64,000 nt of DNA from Chlorogloea purpurea SAG 13.99 (GTDB lineage: Bacteria > Cyanobacteriota > Cyanobacteriia > Cyanobacteriales > Microcystaceae). The notes beneath the pieces were generated by a model. That model saw nothing but the letters and a program-made list of their open reading frames with translations. It was not told the origin of the DNA and searched no databases. This document shows positions 15,804 through 24,603 of this stretch, piece after piece (positions within the stretch are counted from its first letter, which is position 1; every line of letters starts with the position of its first letter). The stretch is taken from positions 44,438-108,437 of the forward strand of contig JADQBB010000012.1 in the NCBI GenBank assembly GCA_016903695.1, written 5' to 3'. The position numbers and the translations under genes are program-made.

Positions 15804-17636
15804 ATGACCTGTCACGCTGGGGCCACAGTCGCCGCCAAAAACAACGCGGTCAAACGAGTAGCTTTATTAGGGATGCCCAACACGGGCAAGTCAACTTTCT
15901 TTAACCGCATGACGGGTGCGACGGCGTTCGTGGGTAATTGGCCCGGCGTAACAGTAGATTTAATGCAGGCTAATGTGAAGATAAACGGTGAAACCGCCGA
16001 GTTCGTGGATTTACCTGGTATATACGACCTCAATGGCTTTAGCGAAGACGAGAAGGTAGTCCAGAGATTCTTACAGACCTTCCCCGTAGATTTAATGCTG
16101 GTCATCATCAACGCTTCCCAGATCGATCGACAGATTCGCCTACCCCTACAGATTAAAGCCTTAGGACTACCCGCCGTGGTGATGTTAAATATGGCGGACG
16201 AGGCGAAGCGTTACGGTATCCATATTACACCGGAAATCCTTTCAGAACGTCTGGGGATGCCGGTGTGTTTACTCAGTGCCAAATACGGCAAAGGCTACAC
16301 CAACGCGTATTTAACCATCGCTAAGGGTTTAGCTGCACAGTTACAGTCCTGTATTGTAGGTAATACGAAAGAATATTTAGAGTTAGAGGGACAAGTCACC
16401 CCATCAGCGATTCAATCTTTACTGACGGGCGCGGTAGTTATGCCCTCCCAGCTTAGAAAGAATATTACCACGACGATCGATCGCATTCTCCTCCACCCGA
16501 TTTTCGGCCTGCCCATATTCTTCGCTGGGATGTTTGTACTATTCTGGTTCGTGTGGAATTTAGGATTACCCTCGCAGGATATAGCCGATAAGGTGACGGG
16601 TTGGTTACAGAGTAATGTTATAGAACCTTTAGTGTCTCCCTTACCCACAGTCGTACAGGATTTTATCCTCAGCGGACTTTGGGGGGGAGTGGCCACAGTG
16701 GCTTCTTTCGTGCCTTTAATCCTGCTATTTTTTATCATGATGGCCATATTAGAAGATAGCGGCTATCTATCGCGTTCAGCCTATCTCATGGACGCTCTCA
16801 TGTCAAGATTGGGTTTAGACGGGCGCAGCTTCGTATTACAAATGATGGGCTTCGGTTGTAACGTACCGGCATTAATGGGAACGCGAGTAATGCGATCAAA
16901 AGCATTACGATTACTAACGATGTTGATCATTCCTTTCGCCCTATGTTCTGCCCGTTTACAGGTGTTTGTTTTCATCATCGCTGCGGTTTTTCCTAATGGT
17001 AATGGCGCAATAGTTTTATTCTCCCTATATATACTTAGTTTCGTCATCGCCTTACTCACTGCCGCCTTATTTAAAGGAGTATTTAAAAACGAAGAACCTT
17101 TCGTGTTAGAGTTGCCGCCTTATCGATTTCCCACCATGCGCCAGATATTCTTAAGGGCTTGGGGAGAAGTAACTCATTTTTTAAGACGGGCATCTAAGTT
17201 CATTATTTTAGGTTGCGTGGCCGTATGGTTTCTGACCAACTTACCCCCCGGTGCTACGGGTTTAGACACTTGGGGAGGTAAATTAGGCTCGTTATTTAGC
17301 CCGATAATGCAACCGATTGGTATTGACACCCATCTAACTTTAGCTTTAATTTTCGGCTTCATCGCTAAAGAAGTAGTAATTGGCTCACTGGCGGTTATTT
17401 ATGGAGTGAATGGGGACGCTGTAGGCGGTGCGATAGCTAGTTCGGTAACGTTCATTCAAGGATATAGTTTCTGTATTTTCTGCCTACTTTATACTCCCTG
17501 TTTAACGACGATAGCCACCATGTATAAAGAGTCTAAATCTTGGAAGTATACAGGTTTCGCCTTATTATTATCTTTCGTGATCGCTTGGGTGTCGAGTTTT
17601 ATCTTCTATCAGGGGGCATCGCTTTTGACCAGATGA
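15804..17636 (+). CDS. feoB: Ferrous iron transporter FeoB
   Basis: A 610-residue Fe(II) permease. The N-terminal G domain has G1 GMPNTGKS (23-30), the switch FVGNWPGVT (42-50), G3 DLPG (69-72), G4 NMAD and G5 SAK. The C-terminal half has the two Gate repeats with conserved Cys (GFGCNVPA, FCLLYTPCLTT) and about eight membrane helices. The length is shorter than the ~770 residues of E. coli but, as I recall, normal for cyanobacteria. The stop overlaps the start of rppA by four bases (ATGA). Confidence 0.95.
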   Translation: MTCHAGATVAAKNNAVKRVALLGMPNTGKSTFFNRMTGATAFVGNWPGVTVDLMQANVKINGETAEFVDLPGIYDLNGFSEDEKVVQRFLQTFPVDLMLVIINASQIDRQIRLPLQIKALGLPAVVMLNMADEAKRYGIHITPEILSERLGMPVCLLSAKYGKGYTNAYLTIAKGLAAQLQSCIVGNTKEYLELEGQVTPSAIQSLLTGAVVMPSQLRKNITTTIDRILLHPIFGLPIFFAGMFVLFWFVWNLGLPSQDIADKVTGWLQSNVIEPLVSPLPTVVQDFILSGLWGGVATVASFVPLILLFFIMMAILEDSGYLSRSAYLMDALMSRLGLDGRSFVLQMMGFGCNVPALMGTRVMRSKALRLLTMLIIPFALCSARLQVFVFIIAAVFPNGNGAIVLFSLYILSFVIALLTAALFKGVFKNEEPFVLELPPYRFPTMRQIFLRAWGEVTHFLRRASKFIILGCVAVWFLTNLPPGATGLDTWGGKLGSLFSPIMQPIGIDTHLTLALIFGFIAKEVVIGSLAVIYGVNGDAVGGAIASSVTFIQGYSFCIFCLLYTPCLTTIATMYKESKSWKYTGFALLLSFVIAWVSSFIFYQGASLLTR

Positions 17637-18307
17637 GAATTCTAATCGTGGAAGACGACGATCGTATCGCTAAACCCCTTACGAAGGATCTAAAATATCA
17701 GAATCACGCAGTGGATTGGGCGAAAGACGGTTTAGAAGGTTGGGAGTATGCAGAATCTACCTCATACGATTTGATCCTTTTAGATTTGATGCTACCGAAG
17801 TTAGACGGCATCAGTCTCTGTCAACGTTTACGACAAGCCAGATATAGCGGTTATATTTTGATGTTAACGGCTAGAGATACTACCGAAGATAAGGTGATTG
17901 GTTTAGACGCGGGGGCCGATGATTATCTGGTAAAACCTTTCAAATTAGAAGAGTTATCGGCCCGCATTCGCGCTTTAAGTAGAAGAGCCGTAGAGATTAA
18001 ACCAGCAAAATTAATTTACGCTAAATTACAATTAGACCCCAATAGTCGTCAAGTCTCCTACGGCGGAAACCTTTTGAATTTAACCCCCAAAGAATACATG
18101 ATTTTAGAGTGTTTCCTCAATAACCCTTCTCAGGTTTTAACCCGCGCGGCCATCGTGGAAAAACTTTGGGACTTCGATAAGCTATCGGGGGAAGAAACCG
18201 TAAAAACCCACATAACCAACCTACGTAAAAAGTTAAAATTAGCGGGTAGTGACGATAACTTTATCGAAACCGTTTATGGTGTCGGCTATCGCTTGCAATC
18301 TTTATAA
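17633..18307 (+). CDS. rppA: OmpR-family response regulator, RppA type
   Basis: A 224-residue regulator: receiver domain with EDD (7-9), phospho-acceptor Asp51 (LLDLMLP) and Lys101 (VKPF), then a winged-helix DNA-binding domain (about 130-222). The sequence closely resembles cyanobacterial RppA, linked to redox or metal responses. The ATG overlaps the feoB stop, so translation is coupled to iron uptake. A longer open frame exists upstream but lies inside feoB. Confidence 0.88.
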   Translation: MRILIVEDDDRIAKPLTKDLKYQNHAVDWAKDGLEGWEYAESTSYDLILLDLMLPKLDGISLCQRLRQARYSGYILMLTARDTTEDKVIGLDAGADDYLVKPFKLEELSARIRALSRRAVEIKPAKLIYAKLQLDPNSRQVSYGGNLLNLTPKEYMILECFLNNPSQVLTRAAIVEKLWDFDKLSGEETVKTHITNLRKKLKLAGSDDNFIETVYGVGYRLQSL

Positions 18308-18309
18308 CG

Positions 18310-19557
18310 ATGTTCCAGCAAATTAGACAAAGGTTATTATTGTCTTACCTTTCCATCCTGGCTTTAATTTTGCTCGTTTTCGCCCTGGGAGTGAGAATAA
18401 CTTTTATCTATAGTCTCCAAGAAAAGTTAATCGAGAAATTAATCGCTTTAGGACAGGGGGCATCCACTAGCGTTGAGTCGGATGGTGGACAGATCAAGAT
18501 AGAAAGCGAAGGGAAGATTCAACAACTTTTGAATAAAGATCAGTCTATCCAGTGGTTCGATAAAGGGGGCCGAATAGTCACGCAACAGGGGAAGATAATA
18601 CCTTCTCTAGCTTTCTCTAATGATAAAATGCAGACTGTACAAAACGGTAAAAGAAGAATCCAAAGTGTGGTTTTACCCGTTTACGGAATCGATAATAATC
18701 AATTAGTTGGTTATATAAGAGTTAATCAATCTCTAGACGAGTTTCAGGAAACTATTTATAAATTAGATTGGGGCTTGGGTATTGGTATTATCTTCGCCTT
18801 ACTGTTGAGCGGTATCGGCGGTTTAATTTTGACCCGTCAAGCTATGCAACCGATCGAAGATAGTTTCCAACGTCTGAAACAGTTTACTGCTGATGCTTCC
18901 CACGAATTACGCAGCCCTTTGATGGCGATTACAAGTAATGTGGCCGTGTCTCTAAAGTATCCAGAGGGGATGAGAGAAAGCGATCTAGAAAGTTTTGAAT
19001 GTATCGCTAGTGCAACAGAACAGATGACCGCTCTAACGGAAAATTTACTACTCTTAGCCCGTAACGATAATGTACAATCTAATACCTCTGAGTTGGTGGA
19101 TATAACCTCTATTTTAACTGGTTTGGAAAAACGCTATCAAGAACAAGCGGCGGCGAAAAATATCAACTTATTATTCCTGGTAAAAGAGGGGTTACTGACT
19201 GTAGGTAATAGGGAACAATTAACACGAGTTTTTAGTAATCTGATCGATAATGCCCTTTACTATACTCCTGATAACGGTACTGTAACTGTAAAAGGGGGAT
19301 CGATCGTTAATTCAGTAGAAATTACCATCAAGGATACGGGTATAGGTATCGCCAAGGAACATCAAGAAAAAATCTTTGAGAGGTTCTGGCGTTTGAATAC
19401 TTCTAGGTCTTATCATCAGGGAGGTTCGGGATTGGGGCTGGCTATAGGAAGATCGATCGTACAAAGTCACCGTGGGTCTATCACCGTCGATTCAGTCCCC
19501 GGTCAAGGTAGCCGTTTTTCCGTCATCTTACCCGGTTATTTGCCTTTGCGGAAATGA
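18310..19557 (+). CDS. rppB: Sensor histidine kinase, RppB type
   Basis: A 415-residue membrane kinase. Two membrane segments (about 10-32 and 155-177) bracket a ~120-residue extracytoplasmic sensor domain. The H box ASHELRSP has His198; the N box FSNLIDNALYYT, G1 DTGIGI and G2 GGSGLGLAIG follow. It starts 2 bases after rppA and should phosphorylate it. No metal-binding motif is evident in the sensor. Its last 22 bases overlap the convergent DUF2127 gene. Confidence 0.9.
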   Translation: MFQQIRQRLLLSYLSILALILLVFALGVRITFIYSLQEKLIEKLIALGQGASTSVESDGGQIKIESEGKIQQLLNKDQSIQWFDKGGRIVTQQGKIIPSLAFSNDKMQTVQNGKRRIQSVVLPVYGIDNNQLVGYIRVNQSLDEFQETIYKLDWGLGIGIIFALLLSGIGGLILTRQAMQPIEDSFQRLKQFTADASHELRSPLMAITSNVAVSLKYPEGMRESDLESFECIASATEQMTALTENLLLLARNDNVQSNTSELVDITSILTGLEKRYQEQAAAKNINLLFLVKEGLLTVGNREQLTRVFSNLIDNALYYTPDNGTVTVKGGSIVNSVEITIKDTGIGIAKEHQEKIFERFWRLNTSRSYHQGGSGLGLAIGRSIVQSHRGSITVDSVPGQGSRFSVILPGYLPLRK

Positions 19558-19979
19558 ATCACGAGGTAGATAAGTACGCCCACGTTCACTAGAAATATGC
19601 CCATTTTCAAAAAGGATAGGCCGTGAACCAGATGATATATCTCCAGTGGGATACTGACGGCGACCAGGGCAATGACGAGGATTTTCGCCCATGTGCGATC
19701 GTACCACAGTCCCACGGCTTCGAGCGCTGTCACCACTCCATAAATTCCCGTGGCTAGACCGCTAAATAGCAGGGTTTTGGGATTGAGTTTGATGACGGTA
19801 TCTAATACCCATTCGATGATCCGCATCTTCCCTTCAACTATGTACGATTCAGAGAAATTTACTAAAGCTTGATGTTTCTTTACCGCTAAAAATATACCGA
19901 TAGAAGCGGCGATTAGTAGTAAAGCTACTATGCCCTTGTAGATAACGATCAGTATTAATCCTAGAGGGCGTTTAGACAT
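19536..19979 (-). CDS. DUF2127 membrane protein
   Basis: A 147-residue protein with about four hydrophobic segments, starting MSKRPLGLILIVIYKG and containing GIYGVVTALEAVGLWYDRTWA, the pattern of DUF2127. The ATG at 19979 matches the usual family start; the frame is open further up to 20069. It is convergent with rppB and overlaps it by 22 bases. Function unknown. The PepSY gene upstream is on the same strand, so both could belong to the neighbouring two-component system's regulon. Confidence 0.75.
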   Translation of the reverse strand: MSKRPLGLILIVIYKGIVALLLIAASIGIFLAVKKHQALVNFSESYIVEGKMRIIEWVLDTVIKLNPKTLLFSGLATGIYGVVTALEAVGLWYDRTWAKILVIALVAVSIPLEIYHLVHGLSFLKMGIFLVNVGVLIYLVIHFRKGK

Positions 19980-20105
19980 AAATATTTTTGTTTTGCACCA
20001 CAGGGAAACTAATTTAAAAATTAAGACCTTCATCCATTGTAAATGCTCGCACCGGCTAACTTTATGCAATTAGCCGGTAAGAACGATTGTCATCAGAAAA
20101 ATTAA

Positions 20106-20606
20106 TTAGTTTTCGCCGTCATTACCGTTATCGGGAACCCGGATACTGCTACGGTAGGAGGTATTTTCTTCATCTTTATTGAGGTCTTCCACGAGGAGGA
20201 TTTTGCCGTTACCCGCGTCTACCTTAACTTCTTTGAGTCCAATATGTACGGAATAGACCACATTACCATCCTCATTCTCTAAGTGTACCTTAGTAGCGCG
20301 CCCCCCTAAGGATTTTTCTGCTATTGTCTGTGCCTCCCGGAGACTAATTTTAGCTAGAGATTGTAGGCGGGTGGCTTCTTGGGTTTCTTTAGCGTCATCG
20401 TCCTTATTGCCGTCGTTGACTTCCGTATCGCCCTCATTCTGTCCGGCTTGGGCTAGATTACGATCGTTGATTTCTGTATTGCCCTGTTTTTCGGTGATGG
20501 TAATCGCCGGCGAGGTGGTTTGGGCGACGACGTTGCGCACTAGGATAGAAGCGCCGAGACTGCCCAGTAAACCGATGGTAACAGCTAGTTTAGTGATGTT
20601 TTTCAT
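20106..20606 (-). CDS. Exported PepSY-domain protein
   Basis: A 166-residue protein with a signal peptide (1-28, ending VVAQ), a low-complexity Asn/Asp/Glu/Gln-rich linker (about 35-80) and one PepSY domain (about 86-150; ISLREAQTIAEKSLGGRATKV, then VVYSVHIGLKEVKVDAGNGKIL). PepSY domains act as small periplasmic regulators or inhibitors and often sit beside two-component systems, as here. The acidic linker could bind cations. Substrate and partner unknown. Confidence 0.8.
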   Translation of the reverse strand: MKNITKLAVTIGLLGSLGASILVRNVVAQTTSPAITITEKQGNTEINDRNLAQAGQNEGDTEVNDGNKDDDAKETQEATRLQSLAKISLREAQTIAEKSLGGRATKVHLENEDGNVVYSVHIGLKEVKVDAGNGKILLVEDLNKDEENTSYRSSIRVPDNGNDGEN

Positions 20607-20759
20607 GAGATTAAAAGCCTGATTTCTAAGTTCTTGATCTTAATGTAGTCAAAAATTATCAAGAAGTTAGAAAGATCCTAGGGCGAAAAAAAGAGGGTGT
20701 GACATTCGTGTCCTAACCGGCGGGGAGATTAATTCCTGCCAGAGCAGAAAATTAGCGGA

Positions 20760-21416
20760 TCATCTCCCTTGAGAATTTGCATTAACGGCAAGTCTTTTTA
20801 AGACATTTTCTACCCCGTCACGAGCTTGTATTAAATGAATTGAGTCATTCATCATAATAAACAAAAAGTTCCCGGCCAAAAGCATGGCTTCGATTTCAAA
20901 AACCACTTGGGGAACTTCTGTATCGGGGCTAATCTCTCTTAAATCCTTGGCATCCCCGATACATTGTTTTAATAATGAAAACCATTTATTTAAAACCTCG
21001 ACGACTCGATCTCGTGTGAGGCCGGGGCGCGTGTCAAGTTCCGCGGCGGCTGCGGCAAAAAAACACCCGCCAGGGAAAACGCCTCGTTCTATATGGGAAA
21101 GAAAGGAATTAACAAGCGCCCTGATTCTCTCGATGCCCGGGGGTGCCATCAATGCGGGTTGAAGCACTTCACTGTCAAAAATCTCGGCTGCTGTTTCGAT
21201 TGTAGCTAACTCTAGTTCTTGTTTAGATTTGAAATGCGCGTAGAGTCCACTCTTGCTCATGCCCAGTTCGGAAGCTAGGGTTCCGAGGGAAAGGCCGGTC
21301 AGTCCCTCTGTCGTTGCCAGTTTCGCCGCGGCAAGTAGGATGGTGTTACGACTAGACCGACCTTTCCCTCGCTGCAGATTGCTCCTTTCTGAATTAGATT
21401 TTGAAACCGAAGCCAT
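20760..21416 (-). CDS. TetR/AcrR-family transcriptional regulator
   Basis: A 218-residue repressor: HTH domain at about 20-65 (ILLAAAKLATTEGLTGLSLGTLASELGMSKSGLYAHFKSK) within the normal TetR layout, then a helical ligand-binding domain. It is transcribed away from a tautomerase gene. The 141-bp spacer carries two identical palindromes ACGACCGGTCGT, very likely its operators. Inducer unknown. Confidence 0.88.
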   Translation of the reverse strand: MASVSKSNSERSNLQRGKGRSSRNTILLAAAKLATTEGLTGLSLGTLASELGMSKSGLYAHFKSKQELELATIETAAEIFDSEVLQPALMAPPGIERIRALVNSFLSHIERGVFPGGCFFAAAAAELDTRPGLTRDRVVEVLNKWFSLLKQCIGDAKDLREISPDTEVPQVVFEIEAMLLAGNFLFIMMNDSIHLIQARDGVENVLKRLAVNANSQGR

Positions 21417-21448
21417 GCTCGTGACTAAAAGTAAAACTTATTTCTTTC

Positions 21449-21477
21449 TTGACAATAGCACGACCGGTCGTTATGCT
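21449..21477 (+). promoter_or_regulatory. Promoter with operator 1 filling the spacer
   Basis: TTGACA (21449-21454), exactly 17 bases, then TATGCT (21472-21477). The perfect 12-base palindrome ACGACCGGTCGT occupies 21460-21471, the whole 3' part of the spacer. A bound TetR dimer would block RNA polymerase. The promoter points to the tautomerase gene. Confidence 0.75.
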
Positions 21478-21492
21478 CAAGATAGCAGAAAG

Positions 21493-21506
21493 AACGACCG
21501 GTCGTT
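21493..21506. promoter_or_regulatory. TetR operator 2
   Basis: A perfect 14-base palindrome AACGACCGGTCGTT, centred 34 bases after operator 1 and just downstream of the expected start point of the tautomerase transcript. The 12-base core is identical to operator 1. Confidence 0.7.
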
Positions 21507-21557
21507 TTTGATTCATCCGGCCGATAGTAACTAAAAATTATAAATAGGAGAAAATCG

Positions 21558-21791
21558 ATGCCCTTAGTAAATGTAAAAGTGATTGAAGGCGTATTCACCT
21601 TAGAGCAAAAGCAGGAGATAATCCGCAAACTCACCGACACGATGGTTTCGATCGAGGGTGAGAATCTTCGCCAAGTAACATGGGTGGTCATTGAAGAGGT
21701 CAAGAGCGGTGAATGGGGAATAGGTGGCGAACCTCTAACCACCCAAGACGTACAGGCTCTCGCACTTGGCAAGGTCAAGACCGAGGTTTAA
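21558..21791 (+). CDS. 4-oxalocrotonate tautomerase-family enzyme
   Basis: A 77-residue protein starting MPLVNVKVIEG, so Pro is residue 1 after Met removal, the catalytic base of this superfamily. GVFTLEQKQEIIRKLTDTM and WVVIEEVKSGEWGIGG fit the 4-OT fold, which assembles as a hexamer. These enzymes isomerise enol/keto acids or dehalogenate; the true substrate is unknown. AGGAG lies 8-13 bases before the start. It is the evident target of the divergent TetR regulator. Confidence 0.85.
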   Translation: MPLVNVKVIEGVFTLEQKQEIIRKLTDTMVSIEGENLRQVTWVVIEEVKSGEWGIGGEPLTTQDVQALALGKVKTEV

Positions 21792-21964
21792 TCGTAATAG
21801 AGAAAAGAGCGTTCCCCTACTTGGTAGTAAATTAGGGAATATTTTCTAAATATTATCATTCACCGCCGAATTAAGGTGCGTTCAGAAAAAGCCTCTCGAT
21901 CTTTCTAAGTTCTTGATATTTCCTCGCTAGATTCTCTGTAAGGAACAAACGAGGAAGATCATCC

Positions 21965-23794
21965 ATGAAAAGAGCATTAATAAGCTTTATCGCAATCGTG
22001 CTGAGTCTGATGACTCTAATTGGCATAACTACACCTAGATTGCTAAAAAACACGAAAATCGGCTTAGAGTTTAAAGGAGGCTACGAGATACTTTATACAG
22101 CTTCCCCTCAAACCGGGGGAAAAGAAATTACTAAAGCGCAACTTACAGAAACCGCTAATCTTCTCTCAGAACGAGCTAACGGCTTAGGAGTAGCCGAACC
22201 GGATGTGATCATCGAAGGCAATAATTTAATCAGGGTAAAATTAGCGGGAGTCTCCAGCAACGACCAAGTTAGAAAAATCATGGAGGGAGGGGGCGCGTTA
22301 CCCCTGAAATTAACCGAAAAATACTCCCAGACGGTAGGGGGTGTATTAGGAGAGGAAGACTTACAGAAAACCTTGAAGGCGGGAGCGATCGCACTAGGTA
22401 TAATTCTGGCTTTTATGGTGATAATCTATCGCTGGGCGGGATTAGTAGCCGTTATAGCTTTGATTACTTATCTTTGGATGTTATTAGTAGTATTTAATTT
22501 AATTCACGCCACCTTATCTCTGGCCGCAATCATCGCTTTCGTCCTCGGTACCGGTATCGCCTCCGACGCTAATATTCTCGCCTACGAGCGGATCAAAGAG
22601 GAATTAAAAGCAGGAAAAGCCCAACTCGCCGCCATTAAGGATGGTGAAAGATTATCTTGGCGCACCATTCTCGACTCTAACTTAACCGGTTTGATCTGCG
22701 CCCTCGTTCTATTCATAGCCGGTATCGGCCCGATTCGCGGTTTCGCTCTTACGACTATTTTGAGTATCGCCGTCAGTCTTATCTGTAATGTCTTCCTGTC
22801 TCGCTTCCTGTTAAATCTTCTCGCCCGCACTAAAAACAGCAAGAAAGGCAATCTTTTCGCTGTCAAACCTTCTGATGTATCCAGACCCTTAACCGGGTTT
22901 AATTTCGTCAAATATCGTTACTGGTTCCTGAGTTTATCGACTATCATCGCTATCGCGGGTGCAGTAGCCCTGATGACCACTCCCCTCAATCTCGATATTG
23001 AATTCAAAGCGGGCACTGCTTTAGACGTGGCTATCAATAAATCTATCGCCCAAGAAGATGCTACCGTCATCATGGAAGACGCAGGAGTACCGCCCGCTAC
23101 CGTGGCTATTGGCGGCGACGGGGAAAATCAAATCGCCGCCCGTTTCGATAACGTTTTGAACTCCACCGAAGTTAATAAAATTATCGATGCTTTCAAAGCA
23201 AAATACGGCCCGTCCGTAGCCTATCAAGAAAACACTGCTGACCCCGCTGTAGCGCAAGAATTAGTGAAAAAAGCGATCTGGGCGATCGGTTTGGCGATTC
23301 TCGGAGTATTCGCCTTCGTTACCTGGCGTTTAGATTGGCGATTCGCCCTTGCTACCGTTATTGGCGTACTTAACTCAGCTTTTTTCGTTCTCTCCATCTT
23401 CTCCATCTTCCATAAAGAAATCGATGTCACCTTTATCGCCGCTATTCTCACGGTGATCGGTTACGCTGTTAATGATACGATCGTGGTATTCGATCGCATC
23501 CGCGAGAATCTACAACACTCGCCCATAGAAACGAGTCAAGATTTAGCCAATCTGGTCAACGGCAGCATCTGGCAGATCCTAAAGCGATCGATTTTCACAG
23601 TTCTCACCGTAATTACAGGCGCTATATCCATTTACTATCTCGGTGCTGAACCTTTACAAATGTTCTCCTTTGCCATTTTAATCGGTTTATTATGCGGGGC
23701 TTATTCATCCATTTTCATCGCCGCCAATATTTGGTTCTGGCTCAAAAGAAAAACCCTACCCGCTAATCATTACCTTACCTCTATGAACGGTTAA
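21965..23794 (+). CDS. secDF: Fused SecDF protein-export subunit with short P1 domain
   Basis: A 609-residue membrane protein combining SecD and SecF. The SecD half has TM1, LEFKGGYEILY, a P1 stub (about 30-115), GALPLKLTEKYSQ and five helices including GTGIASDANILAYERIKEE. The SecF half starts with FNFVKYRYWFL and carries LDIEFKAGTALDV and VIGYAVNDTIVVFDRIREN. SecDF uses the proton gradient to pull translocated proteins from SecYEG. Cyanobacteria usually have separate secD and secF, and fused Bacillus-type proteins are over 700 residues; here IMEGGG joins directly to ALPLKLTEKYS, so most of the P1 head seems missing. GAGGAAG before the ATG supports the start. Confidence 0.88.
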   Translation: MKRALISFIAIVLSLMTLIGITTPRLLKNTKIGLEFKGGYEILYTASPQTGGKEITKAQLTETANLLSERANGLGVAEPDVIIEGNNLIRVKLAGVSSNDQVRKIMEGGGALPLKLTEKYSQTVGGVLGEEDLQKTLKAGAIALGIILAFMVIIYRWAGLVAVIALITYLWMLLVVFNLIHATLSLAAIIAFVLGTGIASDANILAYERIKEELKAGKAQLAAIKDGERLSWRTILDSNLTGLICALVLFIAGIGPIRGFALTTILSIAVSLICNVFLSRFLLNLLARTKNSKKGNLFAVKPSDVSRPLTGFNFVKYRYWFLSLSTIIAIAGAVALMTTPLNLDIEFKAGTALDVAINKSIAQEDATVIMEDAGVPPATVAIGGDGENQIAARFDNVLNSTEVNKIIDAFKAKYGPSVAYQENTADPAVAQELVKKAIWAIGLAILGVFAFVTWRLDWRFALATVIGVLNSAFFVLSIFSIFHKEIDVTFIAAILTVIGYAVNDTIVVFDRIRENLQHSPIETSQDLANLVNGSIWQILKRSIFTVLTVITGAISIYYLGAEPLQMFSFAILIGLLCGAYSSIFIAANIWFWLKRKTLPANHYLTSMNG

Positions 23795-23867
23795 AAAAAT
23801 CATCTACCAACACATCTCTACAATCTCCCAGCGAGGGAGATTTAACTATATTAATAAAAGACAATCC

Positions 23868-24569
23868 ATGTTCAGAAACATCATCAATTTTTTTAGTAAC
23901 CGCCTGTATCCTCGACTAACCGCCATCATCGCCACTATAGGGATAGTTGGGTTAATAACTTGTTTATCATTAAGCTTTATATTGGCAAAACTTTGTAGAG
24001 AAGTTTGGGAGAAAGAAAGCTTCAGATTTGACAAAAATATTTTGTTGTCCATTCATAGTTTTTCCAGTCCCACACTAGATGGGATCATGTTAACTATTAC
24101 CCGCTTGGGAGACCCTGAAATAGTAGTAGTTATCGTGGCTATATTCTTAGGTTGGTTAGTTTGGAAACGTTATTTTCAAGAAGCGAAAATATTTATTCTC
24201 GCCTGTTTGGGGGCATTTATATTAAACACACAGATGAAACTGGTGTTTGGCAGGATACGCCCGGAATTATGGACGAGATTGATCAAAGAAACTTCTTATA
24301 GTTTCCCCAGCGGTCACGCTCTCGGATCTCTGGTATTGTATGGCATCATCGCTTACTTATTGAGTCAACACTATCCCCGCTGGGAAAAACTATTTTACTG
24401 CCTAGCCGTAATCTTAATAGGAATAATCGGATTCAGCCGACTGTATTTAGGAGTACACTGGCCAACGGATATTATCGCCGGTTATGTTACCGGATTTCTC
24501 TGGTTAGTAATTTGTATAGTTATGGTCAAGTTACAAAAAATACCGGCAGGATCTGATAAATTGTTTTAA
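23868..24569 (+). CDS. PAP2-family lipid phosphatase
   Basis: A 233-residue membrane protein with about six helices and the three acid-phosphatase motifs: Lys124 to Arg131-Pro132 (KLVFGRIRP), PSGH (147-150) and SR-x5-H (Ser190 to His197, then WPTD). Members remove phosphate from phosphatidate, undecaprenyl diphosphate or related lipids at the outer face of the membrane. The lipid substrate is not deducible. 34 bases separate it from the flavoprotein gene downstream. Confidence 0.9.
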   Translation: MFRNIINFFSNRLYPRLTAIIATIGIVGLITCLSLSFILAKLCREVWEKESFRFDKNILLSIHSFSSPTLDGIMLTITRLGDPEIVVVIVAIFLGWLVWKRYFQEAKIFILACLGAFILNTQMKLVFGRIRPELWTRLIKETSYSFPSGHALGSLVLYGIIAYLLSQHYPRWEKLFYCLAVILIGIIGFSRLYLGVHWPTDIIAGYVTGFLWLVICIVMVKLQKIPAGSDKLF

Positions 24570-24603
24570 ACTATATCATCAAATTTATATAGATAACCCC
24601 CAA

